A stretch of 64,000 bases of DNA from Bacteroides bouchesdurhonensis (GTDB taxonomy: Bacteria; Bacteroidota; Bacteroidia; Bacteroidales; Bacteroidaceae): NCBI RefSeq assembly GCF_900155865.1, contig NZ_LT707006.1, positions 3,946,577 to 4,010,576 on the forward strand, given 5' to 3'. The position numbers were made by a program, and so were the translations under genes. Numbering within the stretch: position 1 is the stretch's first letter; every line of letters starts with the position of its first letter. Under the pieces are notes generated by a model, which saw nothing but the letters and a program-made list of their open reading frames with translations, ran no database searches and was not told the origin of the DNA. Below are positions 32,546-42,382 of the stretch, one piece after another.

Positions 32546-33598
32546 ATGAAGAATAACCTGTTAAGCGAAAAGCTTATTTACACCGGAGATAGTGTTACCC
32601 CTACCCATATTCATCTCTGCACGTATAATGCCACTGAAATGCAAGAAGTTTCCGGTGACACTTTTCAATCCGTCAAGCATACATTAGATAATGAGAAAAT
32701 AAACTGGCTACAAGTACATGGGATGAAAAACACTGAAACAATCCGTGAAATTTGCAGTCATTTCGAAATAGACTTCCTTGTCCTGCAAGATATATTGAAT
32801 GCAGATCATCCGACCAAAATAGAAGAATATGAAAAGCATATTGTTCTAATTGCTAAGTTGTTCTACCCGAATGAACATAAAGATGAAAACGAATTGGACG
32901 GACTACTTCAACAACAAGTTTGCCTCGTCTTAGGAAATAACTACGTGCTCACTTTTCTTGAGAAAGAAACAGATTTTTTTGATGATGTCAGTTCTGCTTT
33001 ACGCAATGATGTATTAAAAATACGTAGCCGCCAAAGTGACTATCTGCTTAGTGTCCTATTAAACAGCGTTATGGGTAACTATATTTCCACCATTTCCTCT
33101 ATCGACGATTCGTTAGAAGATTTAGAAGAAGAACTGCTAACCATCACAAATGGAGACGACATCGGTATTCAAATACAATCCCTCCGCAGACAATATATGT
33201 TAATGAAAAAAGCAATTCTTCCGCTAAAGGCACAATATATAAAACTCTTACGAGCAGAAAATTTACTCATTCATAAAATAAACCGTGCTTTTTATAATGA
33301 TGTAAACGACCACTTACAATTCGTACTGCAAACTATTGAAATCTGTCGGGAAACATTGTCTTCATTAGTCGATCTATACATCTCTAACAACGACCTACGC
33401 ATGAACGATATCATGAAACGTCTGACTGTGGTATCCACCATTTTCATTCCTCTCACCTTTTTAGCGGGCGTTTGGGGAATGAACTACAAATGGATGCCTG
33501 AACTCGATTGGCGATATGGATATTTATTTGCTTGGGTTCTTATGTTTATTATTGGTATTGTTGTATATTTGTACTTTCGCAAAAAGAAATGGTATTAA
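32546..33598 (+). CDS. corA: Magnesium/cobalt transporter CorA
   Basis: 350 residues. A large cytosolic domain is followed by a long helix (the CorA stalk) and two C-terminal membrane helices (VVSTIFIPLTFLAGVWGMNYKWMPEL and YGYLFAWVLMFIIGIVVYLYF). The selectivity motif GMN is near residue 311. The family forms pentameric channels for Mg2+ uptake. It is separated from sdaA by 16 bases, so the two may be co-transcribed, although no metabolic link is known. Confidence 0.93.
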   Translation: MKNNLLSEKLIYTGDSVTPTHIHLCTYNATEMQEVSGDTFQSVKHTLDNEKINWLQVHGMKNTETIREICSHFEIDFLVLQDILNADHPTKIEEYEKHIVLIAKLFYPNEHKDENELDGLLQQQVCLVLGNNYVLTFLEKETDFFDDVSSALRNDVLKIRSRQSDYLLSVLLNSVMGNYISTISSIDDSLEDLEEELLTITNGDDIGIQIQSLRRQYMLMKKAILPLKAQYIKLLRAENLLIHKINRAFYNDVNDHLQFVLQTIEICRETLSSLVDLYISNNDLRMNDIMKRLTVVSTIFIPLTFLAGVWGMNYKWMPELDWRYGYLFAWVLMFIIGIVVYLYFRKKKWY

Positions 33599-33614
33599 TC
33601 ATATTTCCTAATGT

Positions 33615-34823
33615 ATGAAATCAATCAAAGAACTATATAGAATAGGAACAGGTCCTTCCAGCAGCCATACTATGGGACCTCGTAAAGCGGCAGAAATGTT
33701 TTTGGAACGTCATCCGGACGCTACGTCTTTTAAAGTAACACTCTATGGCAGTCTAGCTGCCACAGGAAAAGGTCACATGACAGATGTAGCTATTATTGAT
33801 ACACTACAGCCCACTGCTCCCGTAGAAATTGTTTGGCAGCCAAAAGTCTTTTTGCCATTCCATCCCAATGGAATGACCTTTTCTGCAATAGATTCCCAAA
33901 ACAAAACTTTGGAGAATTGGACAGTTTATAGTATCGGAGGAGGTGCACTGGCTGAGAATAATGACAGTCCGACTATCGAAAGCCCCGAAGTTTACGGAAT
34001 GAACAATATGACTGAAATATTGGATTGGTGTGAACGCACCGGAAAAAGTTATTGGGAATACGTAAAGGAATGTGAGGATGAAGATATCTGGGATTATCTG
34101 GCGGAAGTGTGGAACACGATGAAAGATGCCATTCACCGTGGCCTAGAAGCAGAAGGTGTATTGCCCGGACCACTGAACTTACGGAGAAAAGCCTCAACCT
34201 ATTATATACGTGCTACCGGATTTAAACAATCCCTTCAATCACGGGGTCTTGTATTTGCCTATGCCTTAGCAGTCAGCGAGGAGAACGCTTCCGGAGGTAA
34301 AATAGTGACAGCTCCTACTTGTGGTTCTTGCGGTGTAATGCCGGCCGTACTTTATCATTTACAGAAAAGCCGTGAATTCAGTGATATGCGTATTCTACGT
34401 GCACTTGCTACCGCAGGACTGGTTGGGAATATCGTCAAATTCAATGCTTCTATCTCCGGTGCCGAAGTCGGTTGTCAGGGAGAAGTCGGTGTTGCCTGTG
34501 CAATGGCTTCAGCAGCCGCCAATCAGTTATTTGGAGGAAGTCCGGCACAAATCGAGTATGCAGCAGAAATGGGGCTGGAACATCATTTAGGAATGACCTG
34601 CGATCCCGTATGCGGCTTAGTACAAATTCCTTGTATCGAACGAAATGCTTATGCTGCCGCCCGAGCATTAGACGCAAATCTTTACTCAGCTTTTACTGAC
34701 GGAATGCACCGCGTATCGTTCGACAAAGTAGTGCAAGTCATGAAACAGACCGGTCATGATTTGCCTTCGCTTTACAAAGAAACGAGTGAAGGAGGTTTAG
34801 CTAAGGACTATCAGCAAATGTAA
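33615..34823 (+). CDS. sdaA: L-serine ammonia-lyase (iron-sulfur dependent)
   Basis: 402 residues, single-chain type with fused beta and alpha parts. The motif GPSSSHTMGPRKAAEMF is at the start, and TAPTCGSCGVMPAVL and MTCDPVCGLVQIPCIERNAYAA supply cysteines for the 4Fe-4S cluster. It deaminates L-serine to pyruvate and ammonia. The reading frame is intact and of the normal length for Bacteroides. Confidence 0.93.
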   Translation: MKSIKELYRIGTGPSSSHTMGPRKAAEMFLERHPDATSFKVTLYGSLAATGKGHMTDVAIIDTLQPTAPVEIVWQPKVFLPFHPNGMTFSAIDSQNKTLENWTVYSIGGGALAENNDSPTIESPEVYGMNNMTEILDWCERTGKSYWEYVKECEDEDIWDYLAEVWNTMKDAIHRGLEAEGVLPGPLNLRRKASTYYIRATGFKQSLQSRGLVFAYALAVSEENASGGKIVTAPTCGSCGVMPAVLYHLQKSREFSDMRILRALATAGLVGNIVKFNASISGAEVGCQGEVGVACAMASAAANQLFGGSPAQIEYAAEMGLEHHLGMTCDPVCGLVQIPCIERNAYAAARALDANLYSAFTDGMHRVSFDKVVQVMKQTGHDLPSLYKETSEGGLAKDYQQM

Positions 34824-35370
34824 TTTATTTAACCTCATTTTAACTGCCGGATACGCACTTCAAATTCTGGTTAATCTTACAAAGCCTCCTTCAACTGAAT
34901 GACATCCGTATTACTATAATGATACGGATACAAAATGTGTAGCTTAACCATTTTTGCATCATAAGCAACCTGAGAAATAGTAATTTCTTCAGGAGAAGGT
35001 GCAACCATATCTGAATTTATTTGATTAATGGAAGCGACTGGGAATGAAATTATGTACTCTGAATCCATCTCCTACCCAATGTACTTCACCCGGTGTCATC
35101 ACAAATTCTACATTTTTTCGTGCCATAATAAACGTCCTTTCTTACTATTAGTAACTATTTGAGGAAACTATTAACACACAGACAATTAGTTTTGTTTTGA
35201 TACAACGCTTACAATACTCTTACACAAGTTAAATACAATCAAAGATTCTGTATTATTGCATATATTCTATGTTCAAATGAATATATAGGTTCTAAAAATT
35301 AAGAATATCCTTTTTCTATTTCTCATTAATAGGAATAGAAAAAAGGATATTCTACTAAATTGATATTACT
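34824..35370. other. Gene-poor stretch with gene remnants and a terminator hairpin
   Basis: It holds a pirin-like start fragment (35025-35126, minus), a second decayed frame (34877-35020, minus: SPEEITISQVAYDAKMVKLHILYP) that I cannot identify, and AT-rich sequence. A long hairpin at 35303-35352 (GAATATCC...GGATATTC, 18 bp with one bulged base) lies just past the end of the minus-strand nuclease gene and is probably its terminator. Confidence 0.5.
35025..35126 (-). pseudogene. Pirin-family fragment (N-terminus only)
   Basis: MARKNVEFVMTPGEVHWVGDGF followed by RVHNFIPSRFH and a stop. The WVGDGFRVHNFIPS block is like the N-terminus of Bacteroidetes pirin-family proteins, which run to about 280-300 residues. 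Only 33 codons remain. The family has an iron-binding cupin fold; here nothing of the metal site survives. Confidence 0.45.
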
Positions 35371-36255
35371 TTATAAACTCTCTATCTCAGTTTCTGATAA
35401 TTGGGTACTTTGTATGATAATATCAGTGGAAAGTCCCAACTTTTTCATGTTACGAGCAACCTCCAGGACTCCTTCTGCACGTCCTTCTGCACGTCCTTCT
35501 GCACGTCCTTCTGCACGTCCTTCCAGTTTCGCTCCGTCCAACACATCATTTTGTATCATGATAGCACTCAAGTGTTCATCATAAGCTTGGCGTTCCACCT
35601 TTGACATATTATAATATATAAGTTTCTCACGAGCTTCTTTTAGCCCCGGAGCTTTGGTATCAGGACGGATACAACCTGTTTTCAGATATTCTACCCATTC
35701 TTCCAGAGGGGTAACAGCTACTTTATTGAACTCATTCACCCGGATGAGGAAATACTCGGGAAAGACTTCGGCAGGGAGTTTATGCACCAGTGCATCTTTC
35801 TCTTTGGTAGTCACTTCAAGGCGGTCGCTCGTGTGTACTCCGATGAAGTTGTTCTGACCGTGATATAAATAGTCATCCCCTTTGCCAATATCAAAGTATA
35901 AGATGCTGATTGAATAAATCTTTTTCACTTCATAATAGCGTGCACCAAGTGAGATATGTTCGGTGATAGCTTTTGCCACTCCATAGAGAATACGCTCAAG
36001 ATAATAAAGTTCGCGTGTGTTCTGAACCTCAATGATAATGATTTCATCCTTATCGTTTTTGGCTTTAATATCTACACGGTTGAATTTATCATCAGCCATT
36101 TGCTGGTTACTTTCACTTTCCAGTATTTCGATGATTTTCACCGCTTCGCCTAAAAGCACGGTGAGGAAACCTTCTAATACATCGAAATTAGCTTTCTGAC
36201 GAAGCAATCTTTTGATAGCCCAGTCGAAACGAATATATTTGTCCGTTTGTTCCAT
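35371..36255 (-). CDS. Rpn-like PD-(D/E)XK nuclease family protein
   Basis: 294 residues. The N-terminal nuclease fold has FDWAIKRLLRQKANFDVLEGFL, then VDIKAKNDKDEIIIIEVQNTREL, with the D...EVQ active-site pair typical of the Rpn/PDDEXK transposase family. Members are recombination-promoting nucleases or phage-defence toxins. Near the C-terminus (about residues 245-263) is the repeat EGRA x4, coded by a 12-bp tandem repeat (35471-35523) that can change length without shifting frame. It stands alone between remnants and hexokinase. Confidence 0.85.
   Translation of the reverse strand: MEQTDKYIRFDWAIKRLLRQKANFDVLEGFLTVLLGEAVKIIEILESESNQQMADDKFNRVDIKAKNDKDEIIIIEVQNTRELYYLERILYGVAKAITEHISLGARYYEVKKIYSISILYFDIGKGDDYLYHGQNNFIGVHTSDRLEVTTKEKDALVHKLPAEVFPEYFLIRVNEFNKVAVTPLEEWVEYLKTGCIRPDTKAPGLKEAREKLIYYNMSKVERQAYDEHLSAIMIQNDVLDGAKLEGRAEGRAEGRAEGRAEGVLEVARNMKKLGLSTDIIIQSTQLSETEIESL
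35471..35523 (-). repeat. 12-bp tandem repeat coding for EGRA units
   Basis: The unit CCTTCTGCACGT repeats four times exactly (35471-35518) with a partial fifth. It lies in frame in the Rpn-like gene, and slippage would add or remove four residues. Confidence 0.9.
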
Positions 36256-36460
36256 ATCGCTTTCTTTTTTTTAATTATGGCAAAGTTACAATTTCTTTCG
36301 CAGATAAGGAAGGTTAAATGCCTAATATTCATTATAGCAGTCGGAACAATTGATAGCAGAGCAGGACAGACTAGTTCATTTTTGCACCAGTTTGAGCAAA
36401 TTTTGATTCTTGATTGTTATTCATCAATAAGGATAAACTATACATTAAAAAATCAATCAC

Positions 36461-37669
36461 ATGGAGAAAAACATTTTTATGTTGGATAATGATCAGCTCA
36501 AAACGATAGCTCATTCATTCCGGGAAAAAGTTGAAGAGGGGTTAAATGCTGATAATATGGAAATACAATGTATTCCTACATTTATCACCCCTAAGGCCAA
36601 AGGTATCGATGGAAAAGCACTGGTTCTTGACTTGGGAGGAACTAACTACAGAGTAGCAATTGTCGATTTCGATAAAGGAGCACCAACTATACATCCCGAC
36701 AATGGCTGGAAAAAAGATATGTCGATCATGAAATCACCGGGATTTACACGCGAGGAACTGTTCAGAGAATTAAGCGATATGATTGTAGGAATAAAGCGCG
36801 AAGAAGAAATGCCTATTGGTTATTGTTTTTCATACCCTGCCGAATCTGTACCTGGAGGAGATGCAAAATTATTACGTTGGACAAAAGGAGTAGACATTAA
36901 AGAGATGGTCGGACAATTTATAGGTAAATCCCTTCTCGATTATCTGAATAAAAAGAATAAAATCAAATTTACAGGCATTAAAGTATTGAATGATACCATA
37001 GCCAGTTTATTTGCCGGTCTTACCGATAGCAGCTATGACGCTTATATCGGCTTGATAGTCGGTACAGGCACAAATATGGCGACTTTTATTCCGGCTGAAA
37101 AGATTAAGAAACTAAAACCGGCATACAATGTACAAGGGCTGATTCCAGTAAACTTAGAATCAGGTAATTTTCACCCTCCATTCCTGACTACGGTAGATGA
37201 TACAGTCGATGCCATTTTCGGCGACTTAGGAAAACAACGTTTTGAAAAAGCGGTGTCCGGCATGTATCTGGGAGATATTCTGAAAGCAACGTTTCCTTTA
37301 GATGAGTTCGAAGAGAAATTCGATGCCCAAAAGCTGACTGCTATCATGAATTATCCGGATATGCACAAAGAAGTATATGTGCAAGTAGCACATTGGATTT
37401 ATAACAGATCGGCACAATTAGTTGCTGCCTCACTCGCAGGCCTTATCCTATTGTTGAAATCATACGATGAAGATACACGAAAGATTTGTCTGGTTGCTGA
37501 AGGTAGTCTCTTTTGGAGTGAAAACAGAAAAGATAAAAATTATAATATTCTTGTGATGGAAAAGCTACAGGAACTTCTCGATGAATTTGGATTGAAGGAC
37601 ATAGAAGTACATGTCAACAATATGAATAACGCAAATCTAATAGGAACCGGCATCGCGGCTCTTGCTTGA
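36461..37669 (+). CDS. Hexokinase family protein
   Basis: 402 residues. The phosphate-1 motif LVLDLGGTNYRVAIVDFD is near residue 50, GYCFSYPAESV follows with the sugar-binding region, NDTIASLFAGL is the catalytic Asp segment, and GTGTNMATF the phosphate-2 motif. It is eukaryotic-type hexokinase, phosphorylating glucose or other hexoses with ATP. A good terminator follows (37726-37759). Confidence 0.9.
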   Translation: MEKNIFMLDNDQLKTIAHSFREKVEEGLNADNMEIQCIPTFITPKAKGIDGKALVLDLGGTNYRVAIVDFDKGAPTIHPDNGWKKDMSIMKSPGFTREELFRELSDMIVGIKREEEMPIGYCFSYPAESVPGGDAKLLRWTKGVDIKEMVGQFIGKSLLDYLNKKNKIKFTGIKVLNDTIASLFAGLTDSSYDAYIGLIVGTGTNMATFIPAEKIKKLKPAYNVQGLIPVNLESGNFHPPFLTTVDDTVDAIFGDLGKQRFEKAVSGMYLGDILKATFPLDEFEEKFDAQKLTAIMNYPDMHKEVYVQVAHWIYNRSAQLVAASLAGLILLLKSYDEDTRKICLVAEGSLFWSENRKDKNYNILVMEKLQELLDEFGLKDIEVHVNNMNNANLIGTGIAALA

Positions 37670-37725
37670 TTAATGTGACATTTTGATTGAGGCCTCTTCA
37701 AAGACTATTCCGTTACGTTTATATT

Positions 37726-37759
37726 AAAGTCCGAACCTGAAAAAGCTCGGACTTTTTAT
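37726..37759 (+). terminator. Hexokinase terminator
   Basis: AAAGTCCGA (37726-37734) pairs with TCGGACTTT (37747-37755), followed by TTATTTG. Confidence 0.8.
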
Positions 37760-37816
37760 TTGCTTCATAATTTATATCTTAAAGCAATCTAATACAAACA
37801 ATACAATACACTTCCA

Positions 37817-38332
37817 TTATTGTCTAAGAAGAGCCGGAGGCCAATTGGTATCATCCCCATTACTGATATCCTTATCATGAATCAGTCCACCATCTTGTGT
37901 AAAGTACAATGCATGGCGTTGCTCTCCTTGTTTTACCTGAACAACAGATTCCATCGGACGTTGAGGGAACGTCAATACATACACCTCTGTCACTACCCAG
38001 GAATTATAGCTAGAATTCATAAAAGCCGTATAGACTGCGGGTACTAATTGGTTAATGTTATCTAATTCAACTTCCGTCATGAGCCAATTAGCATTTGCAT
38101 CAAACCAGACATCCAATTCGTCACCACTCAACCAACAGTCGGCTACATAATAAACGCCTTTCATTTCCCATTCTATATTCTGGGCACTCGGATATAATTG
38201 CTTTAAAGCTTCCACAATATTGGAAGGTGGCACAAACGTATCATCATTATCATCATCGTCGCTACACGCACTGAATGAAAAAGCAACCAGCATACATACC
38301 ATCGCCCATGCACTAAATTTAAATCTCAACAT
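37817..38332 (-). CDS. PepSY-like (DUF2874) lipoprotein
   Basis: 171 residues. The signal peptide has lipobox FSAC followed by an acidic tract (SDDDDNDD), the surface-export pattern of Bacteroides. Two beta-lactamase-inhibitor-like PepSY_like repeats are seen: VEALKQLYPSAQNIEWEMKGVYYVADCW and VPAVYTAFMNSSYNSWVVTEVYVLTFP. The function is unknown; the fold usually binds or inhibits partner proteins in the envelope. The next gene upstream (38366) is a paralogue, so they form a pair. Confidence 0.8.
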   Translation of the reverse strand: MLRFKFSAWAMVCMLVAFSFSACSDDDDNDDTFVPPSNIVEALKQLYPSAQNIEWEMKGVYYVADCWLSGDELDVWFDANANWLMTEVELDNINQLVPAVYTAFMNSSYNSWVVTEVYVLTFPQRPMESVVQVKQGEQRHALYFTQDGGLIHDKDISNGDDTNWPPALLRQ

Positions 38333-38365
38333 AATTAAATCCTCGGTTTAGGTTATCGTATTTGC

Positions 38366-38809
38366 TTAATCGTCCGCTTTCACGAACTTTCCTTTTTTAT
38401 CAAACTTAAAAGAAACACCCGTAGACAATTCTATTTCATATCCTTTACGGTCACGCTCTACTTTCTGCACACCTTCATTAGTAAAATTGTGTGCTTTCAA
38501 ATAATTAGCAGCGAATGCAGGTATAACGCTTGCAGGAAGCTTTCCTTTCTTCACACTAACTTCTTCCCAATTGCCCTTACTATCGAAATCAATTTCAGTA
38601 CCATCCATCAACAATACTTCATATTTGGTAGCCTCCAACATATCCTTATCAATCTTAATATGTGCTACCTGAGGCTTAGTAAAATGTTGATTAATAAAAT
38701 TTCGTGCCGGAAGCGGCAACTGGTTCATGTCTTTTGTTATCACATCGCCGGCAAATGAAAACTGTACGGCTACAATAGCCAATACAAGCAAAGATAAAAT
38801 TTTCTTCAT
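38366..38809 (-). CDS. PepSY-like (DUF2874) periplasmic protein
   Basis: 147 residues. Signal peptide MKKILSLLVLAIVAVQFSFAG, then two PepSY_like repeats (LPLPARNFINQHFTKPQVAHIKIDKDM... and VIPAFAANYLKAHNFTNEGVQKVERDRKG). It is the shorter non-lipidated partner of the preceding lipoprotein, 33 bases away and on the same strand, so they are likely co-transcribed. Confidence 0.82.
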   Translation of the reverse strand: MKKILSLLVLAIVAVQFSFAGDVITKDMNQLPLPARNFINQHFTKPQVAHIKIDKDMLEATKYEVLLMDGTEIDFDSKGNWEEVSVKKGKLPASVIPAFAANYLKAHNFTNEGVQKVERDRKGYEIELSTGVSFKFDKKGKFVKADD

Positions 38810-39030
38810 AATCGTTATTTTTTAGTGTTAATACTATACCTGAATGGTTTATATTGCAAATAACGATACAGATTCTAGAAAGATTTGGGAATAATAAGGG
38901 GAAATATTCTTTTTGGATTTCTTTAACTTTCGTCATTAAAGACCTAAATATAAGAATCCGGATGCCTAACTACATAGCAATTGGCAGATTACATCAGCAA
39001 CCAGTTCTTAATTTTAAGTTATTAAAAAGG

Positions 39031-39591
39031 CTAATTCTTGGGTACTTCTTCACTATAATCTTCTTCTAGTATATCCACCTTTTCAATGGTCATTTTACCA
39101 TCAGCAGTTATCGTAATAGAAAGTGGAATATAGTAATCAGTTTGCGGATAACATACACTTGCCGCATAAACAAAACCTTGCGGAGTGGTCTTATCATATA
39201 CAATCCCCTCAAGTATTGATTTTGATAAGAAGTCTGCATCTACTACAGAAGAAAAATCGTTTTTTGTAAATGTCTTATCAAATACAGCCGTACCTCCGCG
39301 TGTCAAACGTACCACAATTTTATTATCAACGTACGTATCCCCCATTTCATTCTTTACATGAGGCAAACTTTCATCAGGAGTACGATAAACATAAGAACGA
39401 TAGTCTTTATCCTTATACTTGATATCGACTTCTGTTTTAGAAGCCTGCATACGTTGTATTCCATGAGCATCCACACTATCCTGCAACGCCATATTTGAAC
39501 TTTTATCCGCATTTCCACTCTTACCACCGCAAGCAACCAACGCTACAAGCATTGGTAGCATAAGCAGATAAATAAACTTTTTCATCTTCAA
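39031..39591 (-). CDS. DUF4738 domain lipoprotein
   Basis: 186 residues. The lipobox is LVALVAC followed by GGKSGN. The mature part matches DUF4738 (EVDIKYKDKDYRSYVYRTPDESLPHVKNEMGDTYVDNKIVVRLTRG). The function is unknown. It is monocistronic by spacing. Confidence 0.75.
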   Translation of the reverse strand: MKMKKFIYLLMLPMLVALVACGGKSGNADKSSNMALQDSVDAHGIQRMQASKTEVDIKYKDKDYRSYVYRTPDESLPHVKNEMGDTYVDNKIVVRLTRGGTAVFDKTFTKNDFSSVVDADFLSKSILEGIVYDKTTPQGFVYAASVCYPQTDYYIPLSITITADGKMTIEKVDILEEDYSEEVPKN

Positions 39592-39729
39592 ATTATCTAT
39601 TTATAATTTATAAGGCAAAGGAACAAAAAGAAGGGGAGATTTACAAGTATAACTTACTTTTTCCTTCTTTTGTAATCAAGAAAACAGAATGATTATGAAA
39701 TACACAAAACATTATATAAGTATCATTCA

Positions 39730-40416
39730 TCAGATAGCCTTCCAGAAAGCCTGAAAATCGCGGTATTTACCGTAACAGACTAATTCATCGCCTTCATGTA
39801 CCTTCTCATTTGCCGGAAGTTCATTTTTCACATGAAGCTCCGTCAAAGTAACACCTAAACAATTGGTTACTTTATCCGCACGTTTCAACCCGATCAGTTT
39901 CAGATGAAACTCTTCGTCCAGGTTCAATTCATTCACAAAATATCCCACAAACTTCTCCGGAACTGTAAATTTTACAACATAATATTCCGGATCTATACGA
40001 AAAGCTTCCATATTGGTTCCAAAATCGAGTACTTGCACCAAGCTACGTGCAGCATCCTCTTCCGGAGTAAGGATTTTCTCCAGACTAAAAGCCTCAAGCA
40101 CTGACCGATGTACCGTATCTATGGCACGAGCATATATATGAGGTACTTTTTTCTGTTTCAGTAATGCTACTACACGTATGGAAGCTCCAAAATTTTCTCC
40201 AATTGCAACGATAACAATATCCACACTATTCAAAGGAAGTACAGACAATGCCTGTTCATCCGTAGCATCAATGATAAAAGCTGTAGCAATCTTATCCTTT
40301 ATTGAATCTACCCGACTCTCACTAATATCTGCACCAATAACTTCATGTCCCAATGCCGACAATTCTTCAGCTAACACATGGCCATAGTTTCCTAAACCAA
40401 TAATAATGTATTTCAT
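39730..40416 (-). CDS. Potassium uptake regulatory subunit TrkA/KtrA
   Basis: 228 residues. The Rossmann RCK-N domain has IIGLGNYGHVLAEELSALGHEVIGADI at the start, binding NAD(H) or ATP. The RCK-C part lies at about 140-228. It gates the TrkH/KtrB-type channel encoded just upstream (40421) on the same strand, with four bases between them, giving a two-gene operon for potassium uptake. Confidence 0.9.
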   Translation of the reverse strand: MKYIIIGLGNYGHVLAEELSALGHEVIGADISESRVDSIKDKIATAFIIDATDEQALSVLPLNSVDIVIVAIGENFGASIRVVALLKQKKVPHIYARAIDTVHRSVLEAFSLEKILTPEEDAARSLVQVLDFGTNMEAFRIDPEYYVVKFTVPEKFVGYFVNELNLDEEFHLKLIGLKRADKVTNCLGVTLTELHVKNELPANEKVHEGDELVCYGKYRDFQAFWKAI

Positions 40417-40420
40417 ACCT

Positions 40421-42250
40421 TTAGTTTATTATAATGTTATCACTCGGATAACGATATTTTGTATTTTTTTTCTGTTTGATAATTCCCAACATTAATGTTA
40501 TCAGCCCCACACGACCGATAAACATTAACAAAGCTACCAATAGCTTACTCGCATCACACAAAGTAGGAGTCAGGTTCAAACTGGATCCCACGGTACTAAG
40601 AGCGGATACACATTCAAAAGTTAATGCCATCACCGAAGTTCCCGGCTCGAGCATACTTAACATAAATACAAAGAGGAACAAGACCCCTAACGACATCACT
40701 ACTGTCGCATTGGAACGACGGATAGAATCATAAGAGAGTTCCCGACCAAATACTTCTACCCGTTCCGACCCCTTTATAACAGCAACCAGATTTAATACGA
40801 CCACAGCAAAAGCATTCACTTTCACACCACCGGCAGTAGATTGAGCTCCACCTCCGACCCACATCAAAGCCAGATAAACCAACAAAGACTGTACGCTCAA
40901 CGTCGCTAAATCGACACTGTTAAATCCCGCCGTTCGCGGACAAGACGCATTAAAAAAGGCTTGTGTCCATTTATCCGCAACAGACATCCCCGCAAAAGAA
41001 CCGTTCCATTCAAAAAATGCAATAGCCAACGTACCGAACACCAGTAACAAAAACGTCATAATCAAAACAATCTTTGTATTAAGATTATAAAGATGATGCA
41101 TCTTATATCTTGCTAACTTACGCGTTTTCAAGGAATACCAAATACGGCCTAAATGATAAATAATGATATCTTTAAAATTAACTAGAATCGGGAAACCGAT
41201 TCCTCCCAAAATAATCAAAAATGAAACGGAAATATATAGCCAATTATGGTTCGTCATCAACATCGGATTACCCAGATTACCCGGTAAAGTAGAAAAGCCT
41301 GCATTACAGAAAGCAGAAATCGAGTGAAAAGCAGAGAAAGCCAGTTCTTCCTGAAAATCCATTCCCAATGTACCATGAATACTAAACCAGATGGACAGCA
41401 TCCCTACTCCTTCAATGACCAACGTAAATCCTAAGATATATAATAAAGTAGATAGCAAAGAACCTATTGAGTTAGAACTAACCATATCACGTACCACAAG
41501 TTGATTATACAAAGAAGTGTTCCCCATAAAGAACATGGCAAAAAAACTGGTCAATGTCATCACTCCCAGCCCTCCAACCTGAATTAGAAGGATGATGACT
41601 ACAAAACCTGTCGGAGTAAACGTAGATGATACGTCTACCGGAACAAGCCCTGTTACACACACTGCACTGGTAGCCGTAAATAAAGAATCTACCCACGTAA
41701 TACCATTTACTGTACAGCGAGGAAGCATTAGCAGCCCTGTGCCCACCAAAATGATAGCCAAAAAGCTGACAGCCAGAATCAAAGAAGGATTTGTACGCCG
41801 TCCTAGTAAGCGCACCAGACCATTGGACAGATTCAAAAAAGAGAAAATCAACAATAACACCAGATGATAAAACTTTCCATCCAAGAATTGCCAGAATTGC
41901 AGAATTGCCCCTTCTTCTTCGGGACGATGAAAGATGACCGGAATCAAAGTCAGATATAGCAACCAACTCATAACCCACGCCAACCTTCGGTACTTCTTCC
42001 TCGTGTCTCTATACTCTAATAAAATATGTAAAGTTACATCTACCAAGAATACAACCCAGACAATCTTATAGAGAACTTGAATCTGCTGTACTTCTCCGAT
42101 TGAAAGCGGAAAACCGTGTTCATAGACAACTCCGGCTATCAACAAAAGTGACGCCAAATATGTCAATGCTTCTATCAACCCTAGCAGAATACGTATATAA
42201 GGTTTCAGCAATTTGTTCTGATATAACAAAAACTTATGATAAATCTTCAT
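40421..42250 (-). CDS. Potassium transporter TrkH/KtrB
   Basis: 609 residues with an extra N-terminal membrane part (~130 residues, four helices) ahead of the usual Trk/Ktr core. The filter-type loops TATSAVCVTGLVPVDVS, FHSISAFCNAGFST, NASCPRTAGFNSV and FECVSALSTVGSSL are the four pore-loop repeats. It transports K+ (with Na+ or H+) into the cell and is paired with TrkA/KtrA. Confidence 0.92.
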   Translation of the reverse strand: MKIYHKFLLYQNKLLKPYIRILLGLIEALTYLASLLLIAGVVYEHGFPLSIGEVQQIQVLYKIVWVVFLVDVTLHILLEYRDTRKKYRRLAWVMSWLLYLTLIPVIFHRPEEEGAILQFWQFLDGKFYHLVLLLIFSFLNLSNGLVRLLGRRTNPSLILAVSFLAIILVGTGLLMLPRCTVNGITWVDSLFTATSAVCVTGLVPVDVSSTFTPTGFVVIILLIQVGGLGVMTLTSFFAMFFMGNTSLYNQLVVRDMVSSNSIGSLLSTLLYILGFTLVIEGVGMLSIWFSIHGTLGMDFQEELAFSAFHSISAFCNAGFSTLPGNLGNPMLMTNHNWLYISVSFLIILGGIGFPILVNFKDIIIYHLGRIWYSLKTRKLARYKMHHLYNLNTKIVLIMTFLLLVFGTLAIAFFEWNGSFAGMSVADKWTQAFFNASCPRTAGFNSVDLATLSVQSLLVYLALMWVGGGAQSTAGGVKVNAFAVVVLNLVAVIKGSERVEVFGRELSYDSIRRSNATVVMSLGVLFLFVFMLSMLEPGTSVMALTFECVSALSTVGSSLNLTPTLCDASKLLVALLMFIGRVGLITLMLGIIKQKKNTKYRYPSDNIIIN

Positions 42251-42382
42251 ATCATTTTATTTTCTATGTCGTGCAAACTTAACTAAAATAACAATCAAAA
42301 CCGATTCTTTGTTGACAGAATTATCTACATCTTAAAAATTTTATCTACATTTGGCAACGGAAAACTAAAAAAACACAATATT

